Source: JBBREP01 sp036501845
GTDB lineage: Bacteria > Actinomycetota > Acidimicrobiia > IMCC26256 > PALSA-610
NCBI GenBank assembly: GCA_036501845.1
Contig: DASXZO010000036.1
Coordinates: 1-64,000 of the forward strand
Reading direction: 5' to 3'
DNA: 64,000 nucleotides
Below the pieces are notes generated by a model, which was not told the DNA's origin, made no database searches, and saw only the letters and a list, made by a program, of their open reading frames with translations. Both the position numbers and the translations under genes were made by a program. Of the stretch, positions 26,246 to 34,974 are shown piece by piece (within the stretch, counting starts at the first letter, position 1; each line of letters begins with the position of its first letter).

Positions 26246-28096
26246 TCAGGCCATGGCGTTGGCGTTGAGCACGTCGACGATCTCGTCGCCGATCAGCTCG
26301 CTGCGCTCGAGCAGCGCGTCGCGCAGCGCCACCACGAGATGGCGATTCTCGTCGAGCAACGCCCGCACGTCGGCCTTGGAGCCGTCGAGGATCGTCTCGA
26401 CCGCAGCGCGGCCACTCTCATCGGCGAGCACCTTGGCCACGATGCCCTGCGAGAGCGGCCCGGCTTCGATCGCCTCGAAGCTCATCAGCGAACCGGCCAT
26501 GCCGAAGCTGCCGACCATGCGCGCCGCCACCGAAGTGGCATGCGCGAGGTCGCTGGCCGGTCCGGTGCCCGACTCTCCGAAGAACAGTTCCTCGGCGGTC
26601 ATGCCACCGAACGCAATGTGGATCGCGACCATCAGTTCCGAGCGAGTGGCAGTGAAACGCTCCTCGGTCTCGGAGTGAGCGAGCAGACCGAGCGCGTCGC
26701 GGCGCTTGATGATCGACAGCACCTCGAGTTTGCGTGTGTCGCCACCCAGGAGATGCGCGACCACTGCGTGGCCGGCCTCGTGGACCGCGATCGTCTCCTT
26801 CTCGTGGTCGGTGTACTCCACGGGCTGTTTCAGACCGATCTCTTCGGTCATCTTCGCCTGGTGCACGTCGGACCATTCCATGGAGTTGCGGCCCGAGCGC
26901 AGCGCCCACACGAGCGCCTCGTCGAGCACGTGCTCGATCATCACCGGCGAGTAGCCGAGCGTGACTGCGGCAAGCTGCTCGCGGCGGTCCTCACGATCGA
27001 GGTCGGGCACGTGCGCCTTGCGCTCGAGGTAGTAGTCGACGATCTCGCGCCGGCCACTCCTCGACGGCAGGCCGAAGTGGATCGAACGGTCGAAGCGACC
27101 GGGCCGGAGCAGCGCCGGGTCGAGGTCAGACGCGCGGTTCGTTGCTGCGATCACGAGAATGTTCGGTGCGTCGGGCGTGTGCTTCTTGATGTGATGGGTC
27201 ACCGGCAGGAAGCGGTTGATCGCCTGCACGAACACACCGCGCATGCGCGCGCCGTACGTGGGTGTGTCGAACGACTGGAGCTGCACGAGCAGCTCGTTCA
27301 CCACACCGCTCACACCCTCGGTCACGCCCGAACGTTCGACCGTGGTGCCGGCGTGGTCGACCGCGAACGCCTGCATCACCGACTTGCTGCCCATACCGGC
27401 GCGTGCGCCCGCGATGGCGTCGATCTCCTCGATGAAGCCGATCGCGCCGCCCTCCTCGCGCGCCGCCTTGCGGAGCTCGCGGAAGTAGGAGCGGATCTTG
27501 CGGCTCGTCTGGCCGTAGTACATCGACTGGAACGCGGTGGCCGACACGAAGAGGAACGGCACGCCCGCTTCACGCGCCATGGCCTTGGCCATGTAGGTCT
27601 TGCCGGTGCCGGGCGGGCCTTCGAACAACATCGCCTTGCGCGGGTTACCGCCCATCTCCTCGCGGAACGTGCGGTACGCGAGGAAGAGGTTGAGCGAGCG
27701 CATCACCTCTTCCTTCACGTTGCCCATGCCCACCACGTCGGAGAAGCCGGTGTTGATCTCCGACGGCTGGTAGCGGATGTGGGGCGAGCGGCCGGCGCCG
27801 AGCAGCGGCACGAGCAGCACACCGCCGAGGATGATCACGATGAAGATCGACGGCAGCATCTCCTGCTGCGTCGCGGTGAGATGGAAGGCCACCGGCGAGA
27901 GCGGTAGGTGGGCGAGGATCCGCCACCAGAGGTAGACGGCCACCAGGCTGAACAGCACTGCCACCCTCGAGATGCGGCGCTGCCGGGTGCGCTCGCGATG
28001 GTGGGCGACGTCGAGCCCGTCCTGCACGCGAGCGACACGCGAACCGAGATCGATGAGACGTTCCACGCCGGCTGGAGCCGGAGCCGTGTGAGCCAC
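26246..28096 (-). CDS. FtsH-like membrane AAA+ zinc protease
   Basis: A ~616-residue ATP-dependent protease of the FtsH/M41 type. Two N-terminal transmembrane helices (about residues 45-59 and 83-100) precede the AAA+ domain with Walker A GPPGTGKT and SRH block LLRPGRFDR. Walker B reads FIEEID rather than the usual FIDEID, and ~40 extra residues sit before the sensor region. The protease domain has zinc motif HEAGH and the third-ligand region GPASDLAHAT. The chosen GTG follows GGGGAAC; a TTG 51 bases upstream gives a 17-residue extension. It probably degrades membrane or regulatory proteins. Confidence 0.92.
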   Translation of the reverse strand: MAHTAPAPAGVERLIDLGSRVARVQDGLDVAHHRERTRQRRISRVAVLFSLVAVYLWWRILAHLPLSPVAFHLTATQQEMLPSIFIVIILGGVLLVPLLGAGRSPHIRYQPSEINTGFSDVVGMGNVKEEVMRSLNLFLAYRTFREEMGGNPRKAMLFEGPPGTGKTYMAKAMAREAGVPFLFVSATAFQSMYYGQTSRKIRSYFRELRKAAREEGGAIGFIEEIDAIAGARAGMGSKSVMQAFAVDHAGTTVERSGVTEGVSGVVNELLVQLQSFDTPTYGARMRGVFVQAINRFLPVTHHIKKHTPDAPNILVIAATNRASDLDPALLRPGRFDRSIHFGLPSRSGRREIVDYYLERKAHVPDLDREDRREQLAAVTLGYSPVMIEHVLDEALVWALRSGRNSMEWSDVHQAKMTEEIGLKQPVEYTDHEKETIAVHEAGHAVVAHLLGGDTRKLEVLSIIKRRDALGLLAHSETEERFTATRSELMVAIHIAFGGMTAEELFFGESGTGPASDLAHATSVAARMVGSFGMAGSLMSFEAIEAGPLSQGIVAKVLADESGRAAVETILDGSKADVRALLDENRHLVVALRDALLERSELIGDEIVDVLNANAMA

Positions 28097-28184
28097 GAGT
28101 TCCCCTTGCTTGTTCACGAACAGGTCGGCCGCACGGTGCTTGGTCAACGTAACAAGGCCGTTGTGACCCGAGAAGGTCCGGCGT

Positions 28185-28213
28185 GGGCCCTGCGACCCAT
28201 GTCACCAGGGCCC
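28185..28213. repeat. Inverted repeat in divergent promoter region
   Basis: GGGCCCTG and CAGGGCCC form a perfect 8-bp stem around a 13-base loop. It lies between the divergent FtsH-like and DUF4395 genes. It could be an operator, but there is no direct evidence. Confidence 0.3.
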
Positions 28214-28286
28214 GAAAACCCCGTGACCGGCGAATGTCACGCATTGGTGCCCGCCCGCTCGCACGCCTCTGTACCGTGGCGCGGCC

Positions 28287-28745
28287 ATGGCCCAGGCGAC
28301 CACCCCGCCGCAATCGAAGGGCATCGACGAGCGCCAGCTGCGGTTCGAGCGCGGGTTGGCGGCGGTGCTGCTGTTCGGCGGTTACGTGTGGAAGCGCGAT
28401 CTGGTGATTCCGCTCGTGGCCATCGGCATCACCATGGCACTCGTGACCGTGATCGGCGTGCGCCCGTTCGGCGTGCCGTTCGAGCGCCTCATCGCACCGC
28501 GCTTGCGCGCCGCCCGACGGTTCGTACCGCAGCGCCTCGCGCACAGCGACGACCTCACGCTTGCATTGGTGCTCGCAGTCGCGACGTTGTTCATCCTCAT
28601 CGGCCTCAGCACCGTCCCGCTCCTGATCGGTCTCGCAGTGGCACTGATCGCGATGTTCGAGGCCGCGGCCGGTCTGTGGGTGGGCGCGCCGCTCGCGAAT
28701 TGGTTACGGGCGCGAGCCAAGTCGAAGCCGCGCCCGCGCGGCTGA
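28287..28745 (+). CDS. DUF4395-family integral membrane protein
   Basis: A 152-residue protein with four hydrophobic segments, beginning DERQLRFERGLAAVLLFGGYVW and containing an amphipathic basic loop (RLIAPRLRAARRFVPQRL). The pattern matches the DUF4395 family of small actinobacterial membrane proteins, often found near redox or sulphur-transfer genes. Function unknown. Its 3' end overlaps the convergent MauE-like gene by 42 bases, an unusually long tail-to-tail overlap. Confidence 0.7.
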   Translation: MAQATTPPQSKGIDERQLRFERGLAAVLLFGGYVWKRDLVIPLVAIGITMALVTVIGVRPFGVPFERLIAPRLRAARRFVPQRLAHSDDLTLALVLAVATLFILIGLSTVPLLIGLAVALIAMFEAAAGLWVGAPLANWLRARAKSKPRPRG

Positions 28746-29195
28746 GCCGGCCAGCAGTGCCGCGGCGAACGCGATCACTGCGACAACCGCGATCAACCAG
28801 TGGTCGGAGGTCGCGCGCGCGGTGCCGAGCACCGCGATCGCGAGCAGCCCGATGTTGCGGGCAAGCGTGCGGCCGCTCGTGGGTGCGCGGCTCGATGCCG
28901 CACCGAAACACGGGCACGGCGTGTGCACACGGCGCACCACGAGCACGCCGACGAACACCGTGAACACCGCGATGAGCCCACACGCCACGTACGCGGCCCA
29001 CGCAGTCGAGCGCTCCACGAGGAGTCCGAGCGCGGTGAACGCCTCGATCACGGGCAACGTACGATCGAGGCTTGCCGGGAGCCCCATCGCGCGCAACGCG
29101 TCACGTGTACCGACCGGATCACGCAGCTTGGCGAGCGCGGCGGCCGCCAGCACGCCGGCCACCACGCCGCGCGCCGTGAGCGCGAGCGTCACCAC
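28704..29195 (-). CDS. MauE/DoxX-like membrane protein
   Basis: A ~163-residue protein with four transmembrane helices. The motif PCPCFGAASS (CxCFG) and the following RNIGLLAIAVLG are signatures of the MauE family, which helps electron or disulphide transfer to periplasmic proteins. The GTG start follows GGAGG with an 8-base spacer; an upstream ATG would add eight basic residues. It faces the DUF4395 gene, and the pair could form a membrane redox unit (inference). Confidence 0.75.
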   Translation of the reverse strand: MVTLALTARGVVAGVLAAAALAKLRDPVGTRDALRAMGLPASLDRTLPVIEAFTALGLLVERSTAWAAYVACGLIAVFTVFVGVLVVRRVHTPCPCFGAASSRAPTSGRTLARNIGLLAIAVLGTARATSDHWLIAVVAVIAFAAALLAGSAARARLRLGSRP

Positions 29196-29282
29196 CCCCG
29201 CTCGCCTCCTTCGAACCACGCGCGCTTCGCTTCCGTGGCGCGACCGTCGGGCTCGCGCCCCCGGGGGCGTTGGCCGAGGCGC

Positions 29283-29777
29283 TCAGACGTCGTAGCGCCC
29301 GTAGCCGCCGCGGAAGAACATCAGCGGCTTGCCCTCGCCGTGACCCATCTCGCGCACGAGGCCTACGACGATGATGTGGTCACCGGCCTCGTGTTCGGCC
29401 TGGATGTCGCAGTCGATGTACGCCAGAGCCTCGTCGAGCACCGGCGCGCCACTCGCACCGATGCGGTAGCCCACACCGGCGAAGCGATCGGCGCCGCGCG
29501 TGGCAAACGAGCGGCACATCTCCTCACCGTCTTCGTGCAAGATGTTCACGCAGTAGTGCTTGGCGGCCTGGATTCGCGGCCATGTGCTCGACGAGTTCGC
29601 GGCACAGAACATCACGAGCGGAGGCTCGAGCGACACCGACGCGAACGCGTTGCACGCCATGCCCACCGGCTCGCCGTCGCACATGGCGGTGACGATCGCT
29701 ACGCCCGTGCCGAAGTGGCCGAGCACCGTGCGAAAGATTGTGGGGTCAGGCGCGAGCCCCGAGTGTCGCTCGCTCAC
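29283..29777 (-). CDS. Flavin reductase-like (FMN-binding split barrel) protein
   Basis: A 164-residue flavin reductase-like protein. TIFRTVLGHFGTGVAIVTA at the start, GMACNAFASVSLEPPLVMFC (flavin-binding core), FCAANSSSTWPRI, and the C-terminal HIIVVGLVREMG all match the family that supplies reduced flavin to two-component monooxygenases or binds FMN directly. The GTG start shares GTGA with the stop of the upstream MBL gene, so the two are coupled. Its partner oxygenase could be the P450-independent luciferase-like enzymes of this region, but this is unproven. Confidence 0.88.
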   Translation of the reverse strand: MSERHSGLAPDPTIFRTVLGHFGTGVAIVTAMCDGEPVGMACNAFASVSLEPPLVMFCAANSSSTWPRIQAAKHYCVNILHEDGEEMCRSFATRGADRFAGVGYRIGASGAPVLDEALAYIDCDIQAEHEAGDHIIVVGLVREMGHGEGKPLMFFRGGYGRYDV

Positions 29778-30649
29778 CGGCGACCGCCGACGAGGAGCGA
29801 TGTGGTCTCTGCCGCGGCGAACACCTCGGGTCCGCCCCGGCGCGCCGAGAGGTCTTGGGTCATGCACTCGATGAGGTCGATGGCGCGATCGTCGTGGCTC
29901 GGGCAATGGTGGAACAGCCCGAGCTGACGTACGCCTGCCTCGCGCGCAACGTGCAGCGCGTATTCGAACGTGCAGTGACCCCAGTTGCGCTTGTGCTCGA
30001 ACTCGTTGTGCGTGTGCTGCGCGTCGTGGATGAGCAAGTCGGCACCATCGCACAGCTCGAGCACTTCGTGGGGGATGTCGTCGTCGTGACGGTGATCGTC
30101 AGAGCTCTGACCATGGTCGGAGATGTACACGACGGTGGCACCGTTCCAATCGACGCGGTAGCCGAGCGTGGTGCCGCGGTGGCGCACTCCGCGCGAACGC
30201 ACCTTCGCCTGGCCGACGGGAAGGTCGTCGTCGACGAGGTCGTGCCAGCGCAGGTCGCCGCCGAGCTGGTCGGAGCGGATCGGGAAGAACGGCGGCCGCA
30301 TCAGCTGGTCGAACACCTCGCACAGCGCGCCGTCAGCCTGGCGCGGGCCGTACACCTCGACGAGCGAGTCGGGATTGTGTAGCGGCGTGAAGAAAGGCAG
30401 GCCCTGCACATGATCCCAGTGGAGGTGCGTGAGCAGTACCGACGCGCGCACCGGCACGTCGGAGCCACCGAGGTGCTCGCCGTAGGGCGTGAGCCCGGTG
30501 CCGAGATCGAAGATGATCGGCGGCTGGCCGTCGACCTCGAGGCTCACGCACGACGAGTGGCCGCCGTAGCGCTCGTACTGCGGGCCTTCGCACGGCGTGG
30601 AGCCCCGCACGCCCCAGAAGGTCACGTTGATCCCCCCGGAACGGGTCAT
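29774..30649 (-). CDS. Metallo-beta-lactamase-fold hydrolase
   Basis: A 291-residue (or slightly longer) MBL-fold protein. The metal-binding THLHWDHVQG (HxHxDH) is intact, followed by IHDAQHTHNEFEHKRNWGH and FHHCPSHDD, which supply later metal ligands. VTFWGVRGSTPCEGPQYERYGG at the start is typical of the PhnP/RNase Z-like subset acting on phosphodiesters. The ATG at 30649 was chosen; an upstream ATG at 30706 and a GTG just before TFWGVRG are alternatives. Its stop is coupled to the flavin-reductase-like gene. Confidence 0.88.
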   Translation of the reverse strand: MTRSGGINVTFWGVRGSTPCEGPQYERYGGHSSCVSLEVDGQPPIIFDLGTGLTPYGEHLGGSDVPVRASVLLTHLHWDHVQGLPFFTPLHNPDSLVEVYGPRQADGALCEVFDQLMRPPFFPIRSDQLGGDLRWHDLVDDDLPVGQAKVRSRGVRHRGTTLGYRVDWNGATVVYISDHGQSSDDHRHDDDIPHEVLELCDGADLLIHDAQHTHNEFEHKRNWGHCTFEYALHVAREAGVRQLGLFHHCPSHDDRAIDLIECMTQDLSARRGGPEVFAAAETTSLLVGGRR

Positions 30650-30784
30650 CTCGCAAACGCTACTGACCGAAGCGTGTCGCGCGAAAGTGCAGTCGGTCTC
30701 GTTCACATCTCCCTCGCCTGCGAGTGCGGTCTGTCACGGGTAGCCGCCTGCCGCGGGCACGCAAGCGTTCGGTACTGTTCGACC

Positions 30785-31759
30785 GTGGTTACCCAGGACG
30801 AGGCGAGCGACGCAACGATCCGCACGGCCTCGCTCACGAAGGTGTTCGTAGGCCGCGGCGACCCGCTCACAGCCGTCGACCACCTCGATCTGACCGTGCA
30901 GCGAGGCGAGATCTTCGGGCTCCTCGGGCCCAACGGCGCCGGCAAGACCACCACGGTGGGCATGCTCACCACGCGAGTTGTGCCATCGTCGGGCGGGGCC
31001 TGGGTGGCCGGCATCGACGTGAAGGCCCGGCCAAGCGCGGTCAAGCAGGTGATCGGCGTGGTGCCGCAGACGAACACGCTCGACCGCTCGCTCAACGTGC
31101 GCGAGAACCTCATGTTCCACGGCCGCTACTTCGGGATGACCGGTCGCGAGGCCCGGGACAGCGCCGACGCGATGCTCGCCCAGTTCCGGCTCTCCGACCG
31201 GGCCACCGAAGAGGTCGACGCGCTGTCCGGCGGCATGGCCCAACGGCTGATGGTCGCCCGTGCCGTCATGCACAAACCCGACGTGCTCTTCCTCGACGAG
31301 CCGACGGCCGGCCTCGACCCGCAGAGCCGACTGGCGCTGTGGGAAGTGGTGCAGGAGCTGCACGCGAACGGACAGACGATCCTGCTCACCACGCACTACA
31401 TGGAAGAGGCCGACCAGCTCTGCCAGCGCGTCGCGATCATGGACCACGGCCGCATCCTGGCGCTCGACGCGCCGCGGCAACTGAAGGCCACGGTCGGCGC
31501 GGCCACCGAGGTGCGCATGCAGGTGAACGGCGACCACCTGCAGTCGCTCGCGACCTCGCTGGAACACCTGTCGGGCACGTCGGGCGCGCGCGTCCTCGAC
31601 GGCACGGTGTACGTGTACGTCGACCACGGCGGCCCGCGGCTCCCCGAACTGATCTCAGCGGCCGAGCGCGACGGCTACACGGTCACGGACGTCGGCGTCA
31701 CCGAACCGACGTTGGAGACCGTGTTCATCAACCTCACCGGAAGGGAGCTGCGCGAATGA
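30785..31759 (+). CDS. ABC-2 type exporter, ATP-binding subunit
   Basis: A 324-residue ATPase of the daunorubicin/lipid-export type. Walker A GPNGAGKTT, Q-loop VVPQTNTLDRSLNV, signature ALSGGMAQRL, Walker B VLFLDEPTAGLDP and H-loop LLTTHYMEEADQ are all present. A C-terminal ~90-residue extension after the ATPase domain ends PTLETVFINLTGRELRE, as in DrrA proteins. The GTG start follows the divergent MBL gene by ~135 bases. Its stop overlaps the permease start (ATGA). Confidence 0.95.
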   Translation: MVTQDEASDATIRTASLTKVFVGRGDPLTAVDHLDLTVQRGEIFGLLGPNGAGKTTTVGMLTTRVVPSSGGAWVAGIDVKARPSAVKQVIGVVPQTNTLDRSLNVRENLMFHGRYFGMTGREARDSADAMLAQFRLSDRATEEVDALSGGMAQRLMVARAVMHKPDVLFLDEPTAGLDPQSRLALWEVVQELHANGQTILLTTHYMEEADQLCQRVAIMDHGRILALDAPRQLKATVGAATEVRMQVNGDHLQSLATSLEHLSGTSGARVLDGTVYVYVDHGGPRLPELISAAERDGYTVTDVGVTEPTLETVFINLTGRELRE

Positions 31760-32571
31760 CCGCAACCACGATCGAGACCACGACCGGAACGCGCACCGCA
31801 GGCGCGGCGTTCAGCAGCCTGCTGCTGCGCGACCTGGTGGTCGTGCGCAAGCAGCCCATGCCGTTCCTCATGCGCACGGTTACCCAGCCGCTCCTCACGG
31901 TGTTCGTGTTCGCCTACGTGTTCCCGAAGATCGGACAGACGATCGGCGGGCACAACTCCGATTTCGCCACGAACCTCGCGCCCGGCTTGCTCGGCATGTC
32001 GATGATCTTCCAAGGCATCCAGGCCGTGGCCCTACCGCTGGTGCAAGAGTTCGGTTACACGCGTGAGATCGAAGACCGCGTGATGGCTCCGCTCAGCGTG
32101 GCGATGGTGGGCTTCGCCAAGATCGTGTCGGGGGCGGTGCAGGCGGCGCTGGCGGCCCTCATCACCGTGCCGATCCTGCTCTGGGTGCCTGCATCGCCGG
32201 TGCACCTGCGCGTGCACTGGCTCGCGCTCATCACCGTCGCGCCGCTCGCCGCGCTGCTGAGCGGTTCACTCGGCTTGGCGCTCGGCACGCGCGTGCAACC
32301 CCGCCAGGTTCCGCTGATGTTCAGCATCCTCGTGCTTCCCATGAGCATGCTCGGCTGCGTGTACTACCCGTGGTCGTCGCTCCACACGATCAAGTGGCTG
32401 CAGTACGCGATCCTGATCAACCCGCTCGTGTACATGAACGAGGGTTTCCGCATGTCGATCACGAACATCCCTCACATGAGCCCATGGGCGATCTACGGCA
32501 TGCTCATCGCCGCCACTGCGTTGCTCATGCGCGCCGGTCTCAAGGGCTTCGCCAACCGCGTCCTCACCTGA
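31756..32571 (+). CDS. ABC-2 type exporter, membrane subunit
   Basis: A 271-residue permease with six predicted transmembrane helices and the ABC-2 signature around MLGCVYYPWSSLHTIKWLQ and NPLVYMNEGFR. It starts inside the stop of the ATPase gene, so the two subunits are made together. Likely exports a lipid, drug or antibiotic; the substrate is not evident. The next gene encodes a membrane-anchored protein seven bases downstream and may belong to the same transcript. Confidence 0.93.
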   Translation: MTATTIETTTGTRTAGAAFSSLLLRDLVVVRKQPMPFLMRTVTQPLLTVFVFAYVFPKIGQTIGGHNSDFATNLAPGLLGMSMIFQGIQAVALPLVQEFGYTREIEDRVMAPLSVAMVGFAKIVSGAVQAALAALITVPILLWVPASPVHLRVHWLALITVAPLAALLSGSLGLALGTRVQPRQVPLMFSILVLPMSMLGCVYYPWSSLHTIKWLQYAILINPLVYMNEGFRMSITNIPHMSPWAIYGMLIAATALLMRAGLKGFANRVLT

Positions 32572-32578
32572 GCACGAT

Positions 32579-33343
32579 GTGAGTCGAGCCGCACGCGCGC
32601 CAGGGCGACGTCCGATCGCCGAATTTTTCGCCTACGCGCGCGAGCAGCCGAACCAAGCGCTCGCCGTCGGGCTCGGCGCGGTCGTAGTGATCGCGCTGGC
32701 GATCTTCGGCATCGTGCACTTCACCGGCGGGTCGTCGCAACCGGCTCGAGCCGCCGCGGGCGCGGGCGCGGGCGGCGGCAACGGCGCGCAGATCGGGCCG
32801 GCGAACGGTGGTGGTTCGTCGGCCGGCGGCGGCGGATCGTCGGCCTCGACCCCCACGAACAGCGGAACCAGCCCGTCGGGAACCTCCGGGCACTCGCCGA
32901 CGACCTCATCCGGCGGGTCACACACCTCGGCGCCGCGAGACCACTCGGCCACGCCCACGACGTTGTTCGTGCTGCAGCGCCCGACCGACACGGCGGGACC
33001 GACCATCCGCCTCGCCAAGAGCGAGCAGAAGTGGGTGGCCAGCCCGAGCAGCATCCACATGAAGGCGGGTGCTTCCGACCGCGGCTGGGTGGTCGTGGTG
33101 AATCTCACCGACCACAAAGGCATCGTCGACGCCCCCGGATGTTCGGGACCGCCATCCGCCACACCCGCGCCGCGCACATCGTGCGGGGGCGCCAGCACCA
33201 TCGTGGTGCAGCCTCACGGTGACGTGAAGGTGATGTGGACGTGGCACGCCACACAGACCGGACGCGCCGGTGCACCGCCGCTCGCGCCGGGGTCCTACTT
33301 CTTCGCCATCGGGCCCGTGAACGTGCACGTCACGGTCAAGTGA
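32579..33343 (+). CDS. Membrane-anchored protein with glycine/serine-rich linker
   Basis: A 254-residue protein, unrecognised. A short cytoplasmic arm (IAEFFAYAREQPNQA) precedes one transmembrane helix (residues ~28-46), then ~75 residues rich in Gly, Ser, Thr and Pro, then a ~120-residue C-terminal beta-rich domain (SEQKWVASPSSIHMKAG, VVNLTDHKGIVDAPGC, PPLAPGSYFFAIG). Two conserved-looking cysteines could form a disulphide. It probably faces outside and may assist the adjacent ABC-2 exporter. The GTG start is seven bases after the permease stop. Its end overlaps the convergent HIT gene by 8 bases. Confidence 0.7.
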   Translation: MSRAARAPGRRPIAEFFAYAREQPNQALAVGLGAVVVIALAIFGIVHFTGGSSQPARAAAGAGAGGGNGAQIGPANGGGSSAGGGGSSASTPTNSGTSPSGTSGHSPTTSSGGSHTSAPRDHSATPTTLFVLQRPTDTAGPTIRLAKSEQKWVASPSSIHMKAGASDRGWVVVVNLTDHKGIVDAPGCSGPPSATPAPRTSCGGASTIVVQPHGDVKVMWTWHATQTGRAGAPPLAPGSYFFAIGPVNVHVTVK

Positions 33344-33782
33344 GCGCGGCGGCGATGCGCGCCGCGTAGTCGGCCCGCTCGGCATCGTCGTCGTAGCGCT
33401 GGCGCGGCCAGAAGAACCCGCGCAAACCGTCCTTGCGACGGCGCGGCACCACGTGCACATGGAGGTGCGGCTCCGACTGGCTCACGACGTTGTTGATCGC
33501 CACGAACGAGCCGTCGGCTTCCAGCCCGGCCACTACAGCTGCGGCGATGCGCTGGGTGGTGCCGAACAGGGGCACGAGCAGCTCGGGCGGCAGGTCGATG
33601 AGGTTGTCGACGTGGCGGCGCGGCACCACGAGCACGTGCCCCTTGAACACCGGCCGCACATCGAGGAAGGCGACCACGTCGTGGTCGGAGCACACGATGT
33701 CGGCTGCGAGCTCGCCCGACGCGATCTGGCAGAACTTGCAGACCCCGCCGGGTTTCGAACGTTGCGCCGGGTCGGTCGTCAC
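33336..33782 (-). CDS. HIT-family nucleotide hydrolase/transferase
   Basis: A 148-residue histidine-triad protein. HLHVHVVPR near the C-terminus is the HxHxHxx catalytic signature; CKFCQIASGELAADIVCSD at the start and DVRPVFKGHVLVVPRRHVDNL are typical of the family. HIT proteins hydrolyse nucleotide phosphoramidates or related compounds. The GTG start overlaps the stop of the upstream MaoC gene (GTGA). Confidence 0.9.
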   Translation of the reverse strand: MTTDPAQRSKPGGVCKFCQIASGELAADIVCSDHDVVAFLDVRPVFKGHVLVVPRRHVDNLIDLPPELLVPLFGTTQRIAAAVVAGLEADGSFVAINNVVSQSEPHLHVHVVPRRRKDGLRGFFWPRQRYDDDAERADYAARIAAALT

Positions 33783-34288
33783 TCCGAAGGCGTCGAGTAG
33801 GGACGCACGCGCGGCGGCGCGAACTCGCGCTTCCACACCATCACCCGGCGGCGGAAGTAGCAGACCTCTTCGCCGCGCTGGTTGTAGCCGAACGTTTCGA
33901 CGGTCACGATGCCGCGGTCGGGCTTGCTCGTCGACTCCTTCTTGTCGAGCACGCGCGTCTCCGAATAGATGGTGTCGCCGTGGAACGTCGGCTTCTTGTG
34001 CTGCAACGTCTCGAGCTCGAGGTTGGCGATCGCCTGCCCGCTCACGTCGGGCACGCTCTGGCCGAGCACCACCGAATACACGAGGTTGCCCACCACCACG
34101 TTCTTCTTGAACGGTGACGACTGCTCGGCGAACCACGCGTCCGTGTGCAGCGGATGGTGGTTCATGGTGATCATGCAGAACAGATGGTCGTCGTACTCGG
34201 TGATGGTCTTGCCCGGCCAGTGCTTGTAGAGGTCGCCGATTTCGAAGTCCTCGTAGCAACGCCCGAACGGGCGGTCGTACTCCGTCAT
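33779..34288 (-). CDS. MaoC-like (R)-hydratase/dehydratase
   Basis: A 169-residue hot-dog-fold protein. GRCYEDFEIGDLYKHWPGKTITEYDDHLFC (residues ~9-38) and MNHHPLHTDAWFAEQS carry the hydratase-like core with a conserved DD/HPLHTD segment; NLVYSVVLGQSVPD follows. It resembles MaoC and mesaconyl-CoA hydratase-like proteins that add water to acyl-CoA double bonds. Coupled to the HIT protein gene downstream by a 4-base overlap. Substrate unknown. Confidence 0.88.
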   Translation of the reverse strand: MTEYDRPFGRCYEDFEIGDLYKHWPGKTITEYDDHLFCMITMNHHPLHTDAWFAEQSSPFKKNVVVGNLVYSVVLGQSVPDVSGQAIANLELETLQHKKPTFHGDTIYSETRVLDKKESTSKPDRGIVTVETFGYNQRGEEVCYFRRRVMVWKREFAPPRVRPYSTPSE

Positions 34289-34340
34289 GCGCTCATTGTG
34301 CCGCGGCGCAGCGCCGCGTGCGGAACCCGCTTCGCCGAGG

Positions 34341-34925
34341 TCAGCCGCCGAGTTTCGACACGTCGATCTTGCACTTCGTGAACGCCGGCAGGAGGGCGTT
34401 GGCGCCCGAGCCCGAGAACGGGTTGGCCGAGTCCTTGCCGAGGATCGAGTCGACGAGCGCGGTCTGCATCTGCGGGAGCTTCAACACTTCCTTTGCCAGA
34501 CAGTCGATCGATGCCTTCGTCTGGCCGGTGAACTCGCTCTGGAACTGCGTGGCGAGGAGCTTCGACGCGTCGAAGCACGTTCCGCCGAAGAACGCGGTCG
34601 CGATGCTCTTGGCCTGCGTGGTGTTGAGCTTCTTGCCCATCGCGTCGAGGCCGCTCGCGCCTTCGAGGCTTTGCGGGGTAACGCCTGCCTTCTTCAAGCC
34701 GTCGACACCTACGGCGTCGACCATCTTCTTCGACAGGCACGTCGCCTGGTCGCGCGTGATCGGATTGGACGGATCGGACGCCTTCTCCTTGTTGAAGCCG
34801 GTGACCATCGCGTTCACGTACTTCTTGCCTTCGGAGCTCGAAGCTCCATTGCCGCCGCCGCTGCTCCCGCAGGCCGCGAGCAGCGTGGCCAGCACAACGC
34901 CGATCACCATGGCGCGCCGAGTCAT
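34341..34925 (-). CDS. Putative lipoprotein, unknown function
   Basis: A 194-residue protein with a lipoprotein signal: MTRRAMVIGVVLATLLAAC with lipobox LAAC and the lipidated Cys at position 19, followed by a Ser/Gly linker. The mature part is helical, contains repeated cysteines (ATCLSKKMV, GTCFDASKLL, IDCLAKEVL, TKCKID), and shows two or three similar segments of ~50 residues, suggesting an internal repeat. Anchored to the outside of the membrane. No homology recognised. Confidence 0.7.
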   Translation of the reverse strand: MTRRAMVIGVVLATLLAACGSSGGGNGASSSEGKKYVNAMVTGFNKEKASDPSNPITRDQATCLSKKMVDAVGVDGLKKAGVTPQSLEGASGLDAMGKKLNTTQAKSIATAFFGGTCFDASKLLATQFQSEFTGQTKASIDCLAKEVLKLPQMQTALVDSILGKDSANPFSGSGANALLPAFTKCKIDVSKLGG

Positions 34926-34974
34926 GTGCAGTACCCCCGTCGATTCGTGACGTGCCATCCTCGCGCTGGCACCG

